This document shows, piece by piece, positions 1 to 9,826 of a stretch of 64,000 nucleotides of DNA (positions are counted from its first letter, which is position 1; each line of letters begins with the position of its first letter). The notes under the pieces were generated by a model. That model was not told the origin of the DNA. It did no database searches and saw only the letters and a list, made by a program, of their open reading frames with translations. The position numbers and the translations under genes are program-made. Source of the stretch: Psychromonas ingrahamii 37 (lineage in GTDB: Bacteria; Pseudomonadota; Gammaproteobacteria; Enterobacterales; Psychromonadaceae). Location of the stretch: positions 1,550,001 through 1,614,000 of the forward strand of contig NC_008709.1 of the NCBI RefSeq assembly GCF_000015285.1. The letters run 5' to 3'.

Positions 1-224
1 TAGGCATTGCACAACAGCTAAATTTACCTGCAGAACCTTTTGTTTTAGCCGTTCTTTTTGGTGCAAACATGAGTTACGCCACACCCATGGCTTATAAAAC
101 AAATCTTTTAGTCATGACCGCGGGTGGATATACCTTTAATGATTTCTTAAAAATAGGGATACCATTAATCATTATCATGTGGGTGGTGCTCAGTTGGACA
201 TTAACCATACTATATGACTTATAA
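1..224 (+). CDS. SLC13-family anion permease, C-terminal end (partial)
   Basis: The reading frame is open from the window edge (codons from position 3) to a TAA at 222-224 and gives about 73 residues. The segment AVLFGANMSYATPMAYKTN resembles the second conserved block of DASS/SLC13 sodium- or proton-coupled carboxylate/sulfate transporters, where a Pro-Met/Thr-Asn loop lines the substrate site. It is followed by a final hydrophobic helix. The family assignment rests on this short stretch, so the substrate (dicarboxylate, sulfate or other) cannot be given. The N-terminal part lies outside the window. Confidence 0.7.
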   Translation, partial: GIAQQLNLPAEPFVLAVLFGANMSYATPMAYKTNLLVMTAGGYTFNDFLKIGIPLIIIMWVVLSWTLTILYDL

Positions 225-529
225 GTGGGCATATTGCTAAGCGAAATAGTTAACAGCAAGCAACCTCTTTGATCTATAGTAGTCTCGGCGAGTGACTCGC
301 TTTACCAGCATGATTTTTTTCATTTGAAAATGGATTAGGTCAACTTATTGAAATTCCAAGTATCAGGCTGTAATAATAACGTTAAGCAATATTATCATCA
401 GTATCGTGCGTTTAAAGTGGTCTTTAAATGGATAGAAAAATAGATCCATTGGTTTCTCAGATTATCAGACTGGAAATCATAAAAAAAGGGCTAACACCTA
501 TCGATAATTAGCCCTGAAAAAGTAATCCG
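225..529. other. Intergenic region
   Basis: No coding sequence is visible between the permease stop and the coiled-coil gene on the other strand. Its only clear element is the terminator at 487-515. Confidence 0.6.
487..515 (-). terminator. Rho-independent terminator of the 530-820 gene
   Basis: Read on the - strand, AGGGCTAA and TTAGCCCT form a stem and are followed by a run of T (positions 481-487 are A on the + strand). It sits 14 nt past the stop codon of the coiled-coil gene. Confidence 0.8.
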
Positions 530-820
530 TTATTTTTTAGGTAAATGTTGTTTTGCTTTTTCATACAATTCTTTTATTTTATCCATGGAAGAATGCACTC
601 CTTTTTCTAATTTATGCTCGGTACTTTCGGCAGAAGATTTAAGTTTTTCCAATTTTCGGTGCGCATGCCAGAGCTCGTTATCAAGTGTTTTTAAATGCGG
701 TTCTAATGTGGTCTGTATTTCTTTCCCGGCTAAATTCATCTGTATTCTGGCTTCATCTACTTTGCTCTGCAATTCTTCCAGTTCTTTTTTTAATGTTGTT
801 AACATTGATTGTTTACCCAT
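530..820 (-). CDS. Small coiled-coil protein of unknown function
   Basis: This is a 96-residue soluble protein made almost entirely of charged heptads (LKKELEELQSKVDEARIQMN and so on), so a single long coiled coil is predicted, with a Lys-rich end. There is no signal peptide or membrane segment. The ATG at 820 is preceded by AAAAGGAAT-like sequence, a good ribosome binding site, and the gene ends at its own terminator, so it is a monocistronic unit. I do not recognise the family and assign no function. Confidence 0.65.
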   Translation of the reverse strand: MGKQSMLTTLKKELEELQSKVDEARIQMNLAGKEIQTTLEPHLKTLDNELWHAHRKLEKLKSSAESTEHKLEKGVHSSMDKIKELYEKAKQHLPKK

Positions 821-1163
821 GACAAATTCCTTTTAGTGAACATTTATTTTTTGGCTCTATACCTATAGTCTGCAACCTAACTAAACATCTTTTTATCCGG
901 CTTAGTTAGCTGTTATCGCTATCAATGAAAGTATAGGAAAAACCATTTTTTTTGCCAGAGATAACGGATTTAAAAAAGCTGATTTTAATAGTAGAAATCT
1001 ATCCTATTCGGCAGTGTTAAGCCGAATTGAATACTGGTTGCCCGTCTTTAAATATCAAACCCAAAAACAAGTCAAAAAAACTGAACAAACAGCTCTGTAT
1101 AATAGGATTTATTTATATCTTTCTGCGCGTATGATTCGATTTAACCAAAAAAAGGATGAATTT

Positions 1164-1784
1164 ATGATTAATTTTTTAGCATTAAAATCAAGTATATTAG
1201 GCGATTACTCCAGTTCATCGAAATTAATTGATGAACTGTTAGCAAAATATACACCGCAACAGGCAATAATTACTGAACACGACCTTGCCGAGCAGCCCTT
1301 ACCTGTTCTAGATGGTGAGATAGCCATGGCAATGAGATCGCCAGAGCAGCTCAATGATAAACAGCGTGATGCCTTAGCACTTTCCGATAAACTCATTTCT
1401 GAGCTGGTAGCATCCGATCTATTAGTGATTGCTGCACCTATGTATAACTTTATGATCCCGACACAATTAAAGAATTGGATTGATCTGGTCGCGCGCGCGG
1501 GTAAAACATTTTCCTATACGGAACAGGGACCGCAAGGCTTAATCTCAGGTACTCGTGCCATTATTGTGACAACCCGCGGTGGTATGCATAAAGAGCAAGG
1601 GACTGATCAGCAAGTTCCTTACTTAAAAACCGTACTGAATTTTATGGGTATTAGTGATATTGAAGTCGTTTACGCTGAATCATTAGCGATGGGACCCGAA
1701 ACAGCAGAGCTTAACCTCGAGCAGGCGCGTAAGCAACTCAGTGTTTTTACTAATGATATAAGTACGCTTAACAGCCAAAGTTAA
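1164..1784 (+). CDS. azoR: FMN-dependent NADH-azoreductase
   Basis: The 206-residue protein matches the AzoR/AcpD flavodoxin-fold family: an N-terminal strand followed by SSILGDYSSSSKLID (phosphate-binding loop for FMN), then APMYNFMIPTQLKNWIDLVARAGKTF, the conserved FMN-isoalloxazine segment, and TTRGG. It is expected to be a cytosolic homodimer that reduces quinones and azo compounds with NADH. The open frame extends upstream to 1014, but the family starts at the ATG at 1164, which has AAAGGA seven bases upstream. The gene appears to be a single-gene unit ending at the hairpin at 1806-1849. Confidence 0.92.
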   Translation: MINFLALKSSILGDYSSSSKLIDELLAKYTPQQAIITEHDLAEQPLPVLDGEIAMAMRSPEQLNDKQRDALALSDKLISELVASDLLVIAAPMYNFMIPTQLKNWIDLVARAGKTFSYTEQGPQGLISGTRAIIVTTRGGMHKEQGTDQQVPYLKTVLNFMGISDIEVVYAESLAMGPETAELNLEQARKQLSVFTNDISTLNSQS

Positions 1785-1805
1785 TACCTGGATAATAAAT
1801 TTAAT

Positions 1806-1849
1806 ACGGTTTATCAGTATTTAATTATTAATTAATATTGATAAACCGT
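1806..1849. terminator. Hairpin between convergent genes
   Basis: ACGGTTTATCAGTATT and AATATTGATAAACCGT form a 16-bp stem with one wobble pair. It lies between azoR (+) and the UPF0303 gene (-), so a bidirectional termination role is likely, although there is no long T run. Confidence 0.6.
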
Positions 1850-1924
1850 CCGCTTAGCTGCTCTAACGCGTATCCATTTAAGCAGCTGCCATCGGGGAAT
1901 TAACAAGCAGGGTAGTTAAGGTTT

Positions 1925-2404
1925 TTAGCTCTTTTGCACTGATTTAATTAAATCAGTGAGGGCGTCAATGACCATCTGATGATCTTCCCGTTGCGGAAGG
2001 CCAGAGACTGTCACCACCCCCACCAAACCACATTTTTTTATCCTAATCGGGAATGCCCCTCCATGGGCGCAATAATCATCAGCATTAATATGCACCTGCT
2101 GTTCAAATTCTCTGTTTTTAGCTTTATTGTATTGACCAATATAATAAGAGCTGTGACCAAAACGTAATACAGTCTGCCGTTTTCGTTTTATCCAGATTTG
2201 ATTATCAAGTTGTGTGCCAGACATAGCATAACTAAATAAAGTTTGGCTAAAGGCATACACTTCAATGGCTACCAGAGTACTGTTATCCTCGGCTATTTTT
2301 TTTAATTGACAGCCTAATTTCCAGGCGGTCTGATTATTAAAGAATGCAAATTGCAGTTCGCTTTCCTGACCTAATAAATCCTGCAGTGAATACTCCTCAT
2401 TCAT
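1925..2404 (-). CDS. UPF0303 / heme-degrading-domain (GlcG-HbpS-like) protein
   Basis: The protein has 159 residues. The C-terminal half contains HINADDYCAHGGAFPIRI and GLVGVVTVSGLPQREDHQMV, which are typical of the UPF0303 group related to GlcG/HbpS (PF03928). Members are small cytosolic alpha/beta proteins of uncertain activity; some bind heme. Its ATG overlaps the stop of the upstream oxidoreductase (ATGA at 2401-2404), so the two are translationally coupled and probably act in one pathway. The exact biochemical role is unknown. Confidence 0.8.
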   Translation of the reverse strand: MNEEYSLQDLLGQESELQFAFFNNQTAWKLGCQLKKIAEDNSTLVAIEVYAFSQTLFSYAMSGTQLDNQIWIKRKRQTVLRFGHSSYYIGQYNKAKNREFEQQVHINADDYCAHGGAFPIRIKKCGLVGVVTVSGLPQREDHQMVIDALTDLIKSVQKS

Positions 2405-3453
2405 AATTCAACCTTCATTGTTTTTCCTAAGCGGCTGCTTTCCATCGCTAATTTAATCAGTTTAATATTCCACAATGCATCTTCTGCCAATACGGGAGGT
2501 TTAGCGCCGCTATTAATGGCCTTCGCCATTTGCACAAAAAAATGTTGATAACCACCAAGCTCTGTTTTAGCAACCTGTGATGAGTCTTCGAAGTATAAAT
2601 GGCCATATTGATCCCGGTTTTCCTGACCCCAGTCAGTAGTCTTAGGCAGCACGCCTGCTTTTAATCTATCTTCCTGCGGATCCAGTCCCCATTTTCTGTA
2701 GTTAGCCCGATCGCCTTGAATATTAAAACGTAAGTTTGGCGCGGCACAAAATAATGAAGCACTTAATAGCGCGAGTTTATCCCGGTAGTGCAGGGTTAAG
2801 TTAAAATAATCAATATTGGTAGCACCTTCCCGCATTATTTTACATTGCGCGGTGATAGCGTCGGGTAATCCGAATAGCTGCAATGCCTGGTCAATTAAAT
2901 GGGGGCCCAAATCAAATAAGATACCGCCACCATCTTGAGTATTTTCACGCCAGCGTTGAACAACGTTTGGCCTGAAACGGTCAAAGTGTGATTCAAAATG
3001 TTTAATATTACCCAGTTTTTTTTCTGCCATTAATTTTTTAATAGTCAGAAAATCACCATCCCAGCGCCGATTGTGGTAGACACTTAATATCAACCCTTTT
3101 TCTTTTGCCAGAGCGATCAGGGTTTGACCATCAGCAACGTTAGTCACAAAGGGTTTTTCTAATATCACGTGTTTATTATTTTCCAGTGCCAATTTAGCGA
3201 GTGAAAAATGGACATCGTTAGGCGCGGTAATAATAACTAGCTGAGTATCACTCTTTTGCAGCATCTCCTCTGCGCTTAAATAATGTGCCGTATTTGGCCA
3301 ATCTTGTTTAACCGCGTCAATTTGACTGCTGCTGATTGCCGACACTTCAAACTCCGGCAGTGACTCGATAAAAGGAAGGTGAAATGTTTTTGCAGAGAAA
3401 CCATATCCGATGATGGCGGTCTTAATAACACGCGTGTTCATTTTATTGCTCAT
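2401..3453 (-). CDS. Gfo/Idh/MocA-family NAD(P)-dependent oxidoreductase
   Basis: The 350-residue protein starts with the Rossmann motif AIIGYGFSAKTFH. The motif LEKPFVTN (the EKP signature, catalytic Lys) follows at about residue 95, and GGGILFDLGPHLIDQAL gives the catalytic Asp/His region. The family oxidises or reduces sugars and related polyols with NAD(P). The open frame reaches 3591, but the start at 3453 has a GGAGC site and matches the family's usual N-terminus. It overlaps the downstream UPF0303 gene by four bases. It resembles E. coli YdgJ in type; the substrate is not known. Confidence 0.88.
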   Translation of the reverse strand: MSNKMNTRVIKTAIIGYGFSAKTFHLPFIESLPEFEVSAISSSQIDAVKQDWPNTAHYLSAEEMLQKSDTQLVIITAPNDVHFSLAKLALENNKHVILEKPFVTNVADGQTLIALAKEKGLILSVYHNRRWDGDFLTIKKLMAEKKLGNIKHFESHFDRFRPNVVQRWRENTQDGGGILFDLGPHLIDQALQLFGLPDAITAQCKIMREGATNIDYFNLTLHYRDKLALLSASLFCAAPNLRFNIQGDRANYRKWGLDPQEDRLKAGVLPKTTDWGQENRDQYGHLYFEDSSQVAKTELGGYQHFFVQMAKAINSGAKPPVLAEDALWNIKLIKLAMESSRLGKTMKVEL

Positions 3454-3644
3454 TGTTGCTCCTTTATTGATTTTATTGACCACCCGGACCTGCTCTTCAA
3501 TATTGTTTAATGTCCCGGGTAGTTGATATTGGACCGTGATGCTAATATCTGTTTTGTGTAAATGACAATAGGGGGTGTAGATTTTTAACATAGAAAGAGC
3601 GTAAAAAAGAGCACTTAATGCATGTTTACCTAATAAGGGGACTT

Positions 3645-3679
3645 ATTAACTTACCAAAATACTTTTTTGGTAAGTTAAT
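3645..3679. repeat. Perfect 15-bp inverted repeat
   Basis: ATTAACTTACCAAAA and TTTTGGTAAGTTAAT are separated by 5 nt. It lies upstream of the divergent oxidoreductase gene and may be a terminator for something now lost or an operator; a T run is present in the loop side only. Confidence 0.6.
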
Positions 3680-4615
3680 AGTGACGATACCATGTGAAAA
3701 TATGTTGTTGTAAAATTTAATTACGATTTGTTTACAGTATTTATTTTAATATCTTTAGCTAAGATTTCCCTAATAATTACTTTCACCTCTTTTGTACATT
3801 AGTCTGTATTCGCACTAATATGCAGATGTAAAAAAATGTTTATTTAGAGTATTTACAACAGATTTTTTATAAAAATAAAGGGTTAGATTGGGTTTTTGAT
3901 TATTGTTTTATTTTTTATTAATAAGTAGTGTAAATACAGTCTTGTATATGTATCATGGGGATTCTTTATAAATGAGAAAATAACATATTTAACTATTTAT
4001 TTTCAATATGTTAAGGTTTTAGCATGTGAAACAACGGGATTAAAATTTCAGCTGATGTGTAATAAATGTGTAGAAACGGGTTATACCTGCAGAGAAACAC
4101 AGTAATTTTTAAGGTAGTTAATATGTCAAGTTCCTCTTTTATTGAAAAATTCGTACGGATTTAAGAAAAATCACTAGAGTCTTCACACTGAAAAAACTCA
4201 GTTAACCTCCACTTGGGATAATGAAAACGTAATACTCATTAATATTATAGAGTTAAGGTTTTATAGCAGACAATGTAGCTAGATTGATAATGCTAGTGAC
4301 TGATTCTATCTTCGCCGTTATAGACCTTTCGCAGTCATAGACCTTATGCATGTGTTGATGTCTTTTATGGGGAGTAATACGATAGCCTTTTTTGACAAGT
4401 GGACTAAGCTCTGCTAGTCCTGTCTTAATTTGTGAGATCCAATTTATAGTCGTTTTGATCCCTGTAAACAAAGCATTTATGAAAAAAAATATGGCTAAGT
4501 TTATGGAGCAAAAGAGTTTGACGAAGAATAAGTTATTTAGCAGAGAACCTAGCGCATGAATAACATGCTATCTTATCTGAATGGAATAAATAAAGTTGTA
4601 TGCTGACTTTATCCT

Positions 4616-4643
4616 TTGACTCATATAGGCGGGTCAGTATGCA
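4616..4643 (+). promoter_or_regulatory. Possible sigma-70 promoter for the gvr/gvp regulatory operon
   Basis: TTGACT and TATGCA are spaced by 16 nt, about 150 nt upstream of the gvrA start. The -10 element is weak. I saw no sigma-54 element in front of gvrA. Confidence 0.3.
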
Positions 4644-4792
4644 TTATTTGCGTACCTAAGGATCTGTATTGGAGGCCTATTTTATTGTCTCTAACGAGAT
4701 GATTATTCAGGATGTTATGCCGTTATGGCGATTACCCTGAAATTTTCCGATAATAAATGAAGATTAATGCTATTGCATAAGGACTGTTATAA

Positions 4793-6211
4793 GTGAATGT
4801 TGGATTTAAGGAAAAGTTCAAAGATGCCCCAACCGTTCTGATTGTTGACGATGATCCAGATATCTGTTCGTTGCTGTCTTATTTGATGAAACGAGAAGGG
4901 TATGTCGTAGAAATTGTCCACGATGGCATGGCAGCTCTTGAGCTAATGCGTAACCGGGTACCCGATATTATACTGACCGATTTACGAATGCCGCGAATGG
5001 ATGGCTTTGAGCTACTAAAGCAGGTAAAGCTTATCAAACAGGATCTTCCTGTTGTGATACTCACCGCTTATGCAGGTGTTCACGGTGCTGTAGAGTCAAT
5101 GAAGGAGGGGGCTGATGATTACTTAGCTAAACCCTTTGATAACAGTAAAGTGGTGATGCTGGTTCATAGAATCCTCCTCCAGCATAACTGCTATGAAAGA
5201 GGCAAACTTAATGAGCAACCTATTGAGGGTGGTGTTCATGATATTGTTACGGTGATGGGACCGAGTGCTATCATTCACACCTTGGCCGCTCAGGTTAAGT
5301 TGGTCGCGCAATCCAATTTCAATGTCATTATTCAAGGTGCTACTGGTGTCGGTAAAGAGGTGGTGGCCCAAGCTATTCATGCTCAGAGTCCATACGCTTC
5401 CGGCCCCTTTGTGCCGGTGGATTGTGGCGCTATCCCTGAAATGCTATTGGAGAGTGAACTTTTTGGCCACGAAAAGGGCGCTTTTACGGGTGCGTACCGA
5501 GCAAAGCAAGGCAAGTTCGAAGCTGCTCGAGGTGGCACACTGTTTCTGGATGAAATTGCCAATATGCCACTGACTTCTCAGGCTAAAATTCTACGAGTTA
5601 TGCAGGAAAAAATTATTTTTCCTGTAGGGTCAAACCAGCCTATTAAAATTGATGTGCGCCTTATAGTGGCTAGCCATGAAAATTTAGAAGCTAAGGTCGC
5701 AGAGGGTACTTTCCGAGAAGATCTCTATTACCGATTCAATGAATTCACCATAAAAGTACCGCTGTTGTCTGAACGAAAGGAAGATCAGATTTATCTTGCT
5801 AAGCGATTTATGAACGAGACTAACCGAGAGCTTGGCAAAAACGTGACTCTTTCGATAGGCGCGATTAACAAAATGCAAACCTATGAATGGCGAGGAAATG
5901 TGCGCGAATTGCGGGCGGTGATCCGCCGTGCGGTTCTCTTGGCGCAAACCGAAATCAGGGAAGAGCATCTTTCTATTAGAAGTAGGATCAGAGATAAGGA
6001 TGAATCTGGCCAGTTAAATGGCATCAATTTCACAACCGCATCTTCTCTGCCTTTGAAGGAAATCGTTCGTGATTGTAGTGAGAGAGTAGAAAAGAAGACA
6101 TTAGCGCAGGTGCTGAGAGAAACCAATGGTAACAAGGCCAAAGCGGCCCGCATCCTGAAAATAGATTATAAAACGCTACTTAACAAAGTAAAGTATTATG
6201 AATTAAAATAG
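4793..6211 (+). CDS. gvrA: NtrC-family sigma-54-dependent response regulator of gas vesicle genes
   Basis: The 472-residue protein has three domains. The receiver domain (1-125) has phospho-acceptor Asp63 in LTDLRMP and Lys113. The AAA+ domain (about 155-395) has Walker A GATGVGKE (182-189), the sigma-54-contacting GAFTGA loop (229-234) and Walker B TLFLDEI. A Fis-type HTH (about 435-472) is at the end. The start is GTG at 4793 with AAGGA upstream. It heads an operon whose order (gvrA-gvpH-gvpZ-gvpF2-gvpF3-gvrB-gvrC) is the one I recall from Serratia sp. ATCC 39006, where GvrA is needed for gas vesicles. It should activate the sigma-54 promoter at 13985-14001. The name follows the Serratia scheme by order and domain content. 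Confidence 0.88.
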   Translation: MNVGFKEKFKDAPTVLIVDDDPDICSLLSYLMKREGYVVEIVHDGMAALELMRNRVPDIILTDLRMPRMDGFELLKQVKLIKQDLPVVILTAYAGVHGAVESMKEGADDYLAKPFDNSKVVMLVHRILLQHNCYERGKLNEQPIEGGVHDIVTVMGPSAIIHTLAAQVKLVAQSNFNVIIQGATGVGKEVVAQAIHAQSPYASGPFVPVDCGAIPEMLLESELFGHEKGAFTGAYRAKQGKFEAARGGTLFLDEIANMPLTSQAKILRVMQEKIIFPVGSNQPIKIDVRLIVASHENLEAKVAEGTFREDLYYRFNEFTIKVPLLSERKEDQIYLAKRFMNETNRELGKNVTLSIGAINKMQTYEWRGNVRELRAVIRRAVLLAQTEIREEHLSIRSRIRDKDESGQLNGINFTTASSLPLKEIVRDCSERVEKKTLAQVLRETNGNKAKAARILKIDYKTLLNKVKYYELK

Positions 6212-6224
6212 AGAGGATATGAAA

Positions 6225-6758
6225 ATGAAGAAAAAAACAGATGATTCAAAAAACAGTGAAAGTAACGACTTAGGTGGTGTCTTTCAGGGTTTAGCCAAAC
6301 TGGTTGAGACGCTCGGTGATCTCGCTGACAAAGGAGCGGAGCTCAAACGTAGTGGTGAATTCAAAATATCAGGTCAGGAAGATAATAAAGATTTGAAAGG
6401 CGTCTATGGTTTTTCAATAAAGACGGGGATCAACGAGAAGGGGGATCAGGATATCAATGTACAACCCTTCGGCAACGTACATCGAAATGAGGAAACGGGA
6501 GAATCTGTTATTATGGAGGTCAGAGAACCTCTGGTGGATATTTTTGATGAAGATGAATATGTATTGGTCGTCGCGGAGATGCCTGGAATTAGCGCAGAGG
6601 ATTTACGGCTGGAGCTGCACGACGACATTTTGGATTTGACGGCAGAGAAAGGAAATAACAAATACCACAAAGAGCTGCTGCTGCCAGCGACATTCACCAC
6701 CGAGCAAATGGATATTTCGGTGAAGAATGGAATGGTTGAAATTAAACTGCGTAAATAA
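6225..6758 (+). CDS. gvpH: Hsp20-type gas vesicle protein GvpH
   Basis: The 177-residue protein has a charged, low-complexity N-terminal half and an alpha-crystallin-like domain from about residue 100 (PLVDIFDEDEYVLVVAEMPG, then KGNNKYHKELLLPATF and NGMVEIKLRK). Small heat-shock proteins of this kind are regular members of gvp clusters and probably chaperone the hydrophobic shell proteins. An ATG at 6219 is also in frame, but the ribosome site GAGG lies only 2 nt before it and 8 nt before the ATG at 6225. It sits 13 nt after gvrA. Confidence 0.85.
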   Translation: MKKKTDDSKNSESNDLGGVFQGLAKLVETLGDLADKGAELKRSGEFKISGQEDNKDLKGVYGFSIKTGINEKGDQDINVQPFGNVHRNEETGESVIMEVREPLVDIFDEDEYVLVVAEMPGISAEDLRLELHDDILDLTAEKGNNKYHKELLLPATFTTEQMDISVKNGMVEIKLRK

Positions 6759-6825
6759 TTTTGAATAAAATTCCGATGAAGGGTTGCTAAGCGCCATTCG
6801 GCACTAGCTGAAAAGGAGGTTTTTA

Positions 6826-9024
6826 ATGAATGAAAAAAGCACATCACCCCTTATGCTTCAAGTTGCAGAGGCGCTAAGTAAGGATGTTGGCCGTACTTAT
6901 GCCCGTATTGGACCAGAAGACATGTTACGTTTAGGGCTTGAAGTCGGCGATATAGTGACGGTGAATGGAAAACGGCGCACAGTGGCCAAAGTGATGATTT
7001 GTTACAAACCGATGCGCGAGCAGTCTTGCATTCAGTTAGATGGTATTAGCCGAAGTAATGCTGGTGTAGGCCTTGGCGATCGTGTTGAGGTCGAACGGAT
7101 TATCGCTTCCCCCGCTCAGCGCTTGACACTCACTCCGGTCGATCTCGCTCCCCGAAAAAAAGATCTTAACTACATAGGTAGTCTGGTTGATGGCCTGGTT
7201 GTTATGGAAGGAGATCGTATTCGAGTTTCCCTTTTTGGCAGCCGCTCAATCGATTTTAGAGTGAAAAATGTCAGTCCAAAATCTCCAGTCTTGATCGGCG
7301 GTACCACACAGTTAACGATTGGTGATGAAGCTGAAGAGGAGACGTCGTCATCCTCGCTATCTTATGAAGATGTGGGTGGGGTTAAACCTCAACTGGCGCG
7401 AATACGAGAGATGATCGAACTGCCACTGCGCTATCCTGAATTATTTGATCAATTGGGTATCGACGCCCCTAAAGGTGTCCTCATTTATGGGCCACCGGGC
7501 TGTGGGAAGACCCTTATTGCTCGGATCATAGCCCATGAAACCGAAGCGAACTTTTTTTCGGTGAGTGGCCCTGAAATTATTCATAAATTCTATGGTGAAA
7601 GCGAAGCGCACTTGAGAAAAATTTTCGAAGAGGCGGGGCGTAAGGGACCCAGTATTATCTTTATAGATGAAATTGATGCCATCGCACCACGTCGAGACCA
7701 AGTTGTCGGTGAGGTGGAAAAGCGGGTAGTGGCACAATTACTGGCACTGATGGATGGCCTAAACAGTCGCCAGAACATTATCGTCATTGCCGCCACTAAT
7801 CTTCCCAATCTTCTGGATCCGGCGCTTCGTCGGCCCGGACGTTTTGATCGTGAAATCTGTATTCCCATCCCAGATCGTGATGGTCGATTACAAATTCTTG
7901 AGATCCACACTCGTGGTATGCCCTTGGCCGATGATGTGAAAATGAACCATCTTGCCGATGTGACCCATGGTTTTGTTGGTGCTGATCTTGAAGCGCTTTG
8001 TCGTGAAGCTGCGATGTCGGTCTTACGGGAAATTCTCCCAAGTATCAATTTATCCCTTGCCAGTATCCCTTGCGAGCAGCTGGCAAAATTGCATGTGGGT
8101 ATGGCTGATTTTCTTGTCGCATTACGGGAAGTCGAACCTTCTGCTATCCGTGAGGTCTTCGTGGATATTCCCAACGTGAGCTGGGATGATGTTGGTGGGT
8201 TATCAGATATAAAACAACAGCTTATTGAAGCTATTGAATGGCCCCTTAAGTACCCAGAACTCTTTGAGCAATCCGGCGTGCGACCTCCCAAAGGGTTATT
8301 ACTTTGCGGCCCGCCGGGTGTGGGAAAGACGCTGATCGCCAAGGCAGTCGCCAATGAAAGTGGTGTTAATGTGATTTCTGTCAAAGGACCAGCACTTATC
8401 TCTAAGTATGTTGGTGAATCTGAAAGAGGGGTGAGAGAGGTTTTTCACAAAGCCCGCCAAGCGGCTCCCTGCATTATCTTCTTTGATGAAATCGATGCGC
8501 TCGTTCCACTGCGTGGCAGCGGAGGGTCAGATTCCCATGTAGCAGATCGCGTTCTCAGCCAGTTTCTTGCTGAAATGGACGGCATAGACGATCTCAAAGG
8601 CGTGTTTATCTTCGGTGCCACCAACCGCCGTGATCTGATCGATCCAGCCATGCTCAGACCGGGTCGTTTTGACCAAATTGTCAATATCCCACTCCCCGAT
8701 ACTGAGGGACGTACGGAAATTTTTGCTGTTCATTTGCGAGATAAGCCATTGGCTGAGGGGATCGAAGCACAAAACCTTGCTGAACGAACATCCGGCTATA
8801 GTAGTGCTGAGATAGCAGCCTTGTGTAACCGTTCGGCCTTGCGGGCTATTCGCCGAGTAGTCGATACAGCGGGTGGAGATCCGACCAAGGGACTCAACGT
8901 ACTGATTGAACTGGAAGATTTTGAGTTTACCCTAGCGGAAATGGGGATTAAAACGCAAGATTTGACCTGCAATCAGCCACAAATTAATTCCACAGAGAGT
9001 CAGAGTAACGTTTATGAAGAATAG
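6826..9024 (+). CDS. gvpZ: CDC48/p97-like double AAA+ ATPase of the gas vesicle cluster
   Basis: The 732-residue protein follows the CDC48/VAT plan: an N-terminal double-psi-barrel-like domain (about 1-180), then two AAA+ modules with Walker A GPPGCGKT (about residue 222) and GPPGVGKT (about 495), Walker B IIFIDEIDAIAP and IIFFDEIDALVP, and arginine-finger segments LRRPGRFDREI and LRPGRFDQIV. CDC48-type ATPases are unusual in bacteria. The position between gvpH and two gvpF genes matches the Serratia gene called gvpZ. A role in unfolding or remodelling vesicle proteins is inferred. AAGGAGG precedes the ATG. Its 3' end overlaps gvpF2 by 11 nt. Confidence 0.88.
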   Translation: MNEKSTSPLMLQVAEALSKDVGRTYARIGPEDMLRLGLEVGDIVTVNGKRRTVAKVMICYKPMREQSCIQLDGISRSNAGVGLGDRVEVERIIASPAQRLTLTPVDLAPRKKDLNYIGSLVDGLVVMEGDRIRVSLFGSRSIDFRVKNVSPKSPVLIGGTTQLTIGDEAEEETSSSSLSYEDVGGVKPQLARIREMIELPLRYPELFDQLGIDAPKGVLIYGPPGCGKTLIARIIAHETEANFFSVSGPEIIHKFYGESEAHLRKIFEEAGRKGPSIIFIDEIDAIAPRRDQVVGEVEKRVVAQLLALMDGLNSRQNIIVIAATNLPNLLDPALRRPGRFDREICIPIPDRDGRLQILEIHTRGMPLADDVKMNHLADVTHGFVGADLEALCREAAMSVLREILPSINLSLASIPCEQLAKLHVGMADFLVALREVEPSAIREVFVDIPNVSWDDVGGLSDIKQQLIEAIEWPLKYPELFEQSGVRPPKGLLLCGPPGVGKTLIAKAVANESGVNVISVKGPALISKYVGESERGVREVFHKARQAAPCIIFFDEIDALVPLRGSGGSDSHVADRVLSQFLAEMDGIDDLKGVFIFGATNRRDLIDPAMLRPGRFDQIVNIPLPDTEGRTEIFAVHLRDKPLAEGIEAQNLAERTSGYSSAEIAALCNRSALRAIRRVVDTAGGDPTKGLNVLIELEDFEFTLAEMGIKTQDLTCNQPQINSTESQSNVYEE

Positions 9025-9826
9025 TAACCATTCCGGGCTTGATCCAAACCAAGCCCTCTACCTATATTGTTTTGTTCACGCCGATAGCATTCAGAGCGTA
9101 ACAAGTCAGGCGATTGAAAAGGACAGCCCAGTATTTATTTATCAGTGGCAAGATATCGCCGCAGTGCTTAGTCACGTGCCCACCTCTTATTTCACGGGCT
9201 ATGATGATGAAGAGCCTGAGCAAACTATTGCCAGAATCCTACCTCGAACGCAGCTGCATGAGCAGGTTATCGAAGAAGTCATGCGTCAATCGCCGGTTTT
9301 TCCTGCTCAGTTTGGCACGCTCTTTTCTTCACAGGAAAGTCTGGAACAAGAAATTTCGCAACAGTATTTGGCTATTACCCACACCCTGAAAGAGGTGTCC
9401 GGATCGGTAGAATGGGCGGTTAAAGGTGTGCTGGATAGAGGTGTAGCAGAGAAGGCACTTTATTCACAACAGCTAACAGAACAACAGAATAGTCTCTCAA
9501 GTTCACCTGGAATGCGGCACCTTCAGGAGCAACGTCTTCGCCGAGAAACTCAGAGTAAATTAAACTCCTGGTTACATCAATTGTACACCGACATCGCGAC
9601 ACCACTTTCTGAACTGTCTGGCGATTTTTTCCAGCGCAAGATACCGTCCTCCATCGAAGAAGGCAAAGAAGTTATCTTGAACTGGGCATTTCTCGTGCCA
9701 GAGTCTGCTGGTGATGACTTTCATGCCCAAATTGACAAACTGAATCAAAGGCTTAACTCCTTTGGGCTGGTGATTCAATGCTCGGGGCCTTGGCCTCCTT
9801 ACAGTTTTTGCAATCAATCATCATGA
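9014..9826 (+). CDS. gvpF2: GvpL/GvpF-family gas vesicle protein (second copy)
   Basis: The 270-residue protein begins with LYLYCFVH, has PVFPAQFGTLFSSQESLE in the middle and ends with a second ferredoxin-like unit and GPWPPYSF, all characteristic of GvpL/F proteins (PF06386). They are minor components thought to assist nucleation of GvpA assembly. It overlaps gvpZ at the 5' end and gvpF3 at the 3' end (ATGA, 9823-9826), so all are translationally coupled. It differs clearly in sequence from gvpF1 and gvpF3. Confidence 0.87.
   Translation: MKNSNHSGLDPNQALYLYCFVHADSIQSVTSQAIEKDSPVFIYQWQDIAAVLSHVPTSYFTGYDDEEPEQTIARILPRTQLHEQVIEEVMRQSPVFPAQFGTLFSSQESLEQEISQQYLAITHTLKEVSGSVEWAVKGVLDRGVAEKALYSQQLTEQQNSLSSSPGMRHLQEQRLRRETQSKLNSWLHQLYTDIATPLSELSGDFFQRKIPSSIEEGKEVILNWAFLVPESAGDDFHAQIDKLNQRLNSFGLVIQCSGPWPPYSFCNQSS

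Larger units (their letters stand above)
3454..4792. other. Long AT-rich intergenic region
   Basis: About 1.3 kb without a convincing gene. It holds the perfect hairpin at 3645-3679, a possible promoter at 4616-4643, and scattered short frames. One frame on the - strand (4253-4471, 72 codons) and a 13-codon frame at about 4122 with AAGGT upstream have no recognisable similarity and are not called. Confidence 0.5.

Noticed and set aside
4253-4471. 72-codon frame on the - strand
   Set aside because: No ribosome site, no recognisable family, AT-rich surroundings; likely chance.
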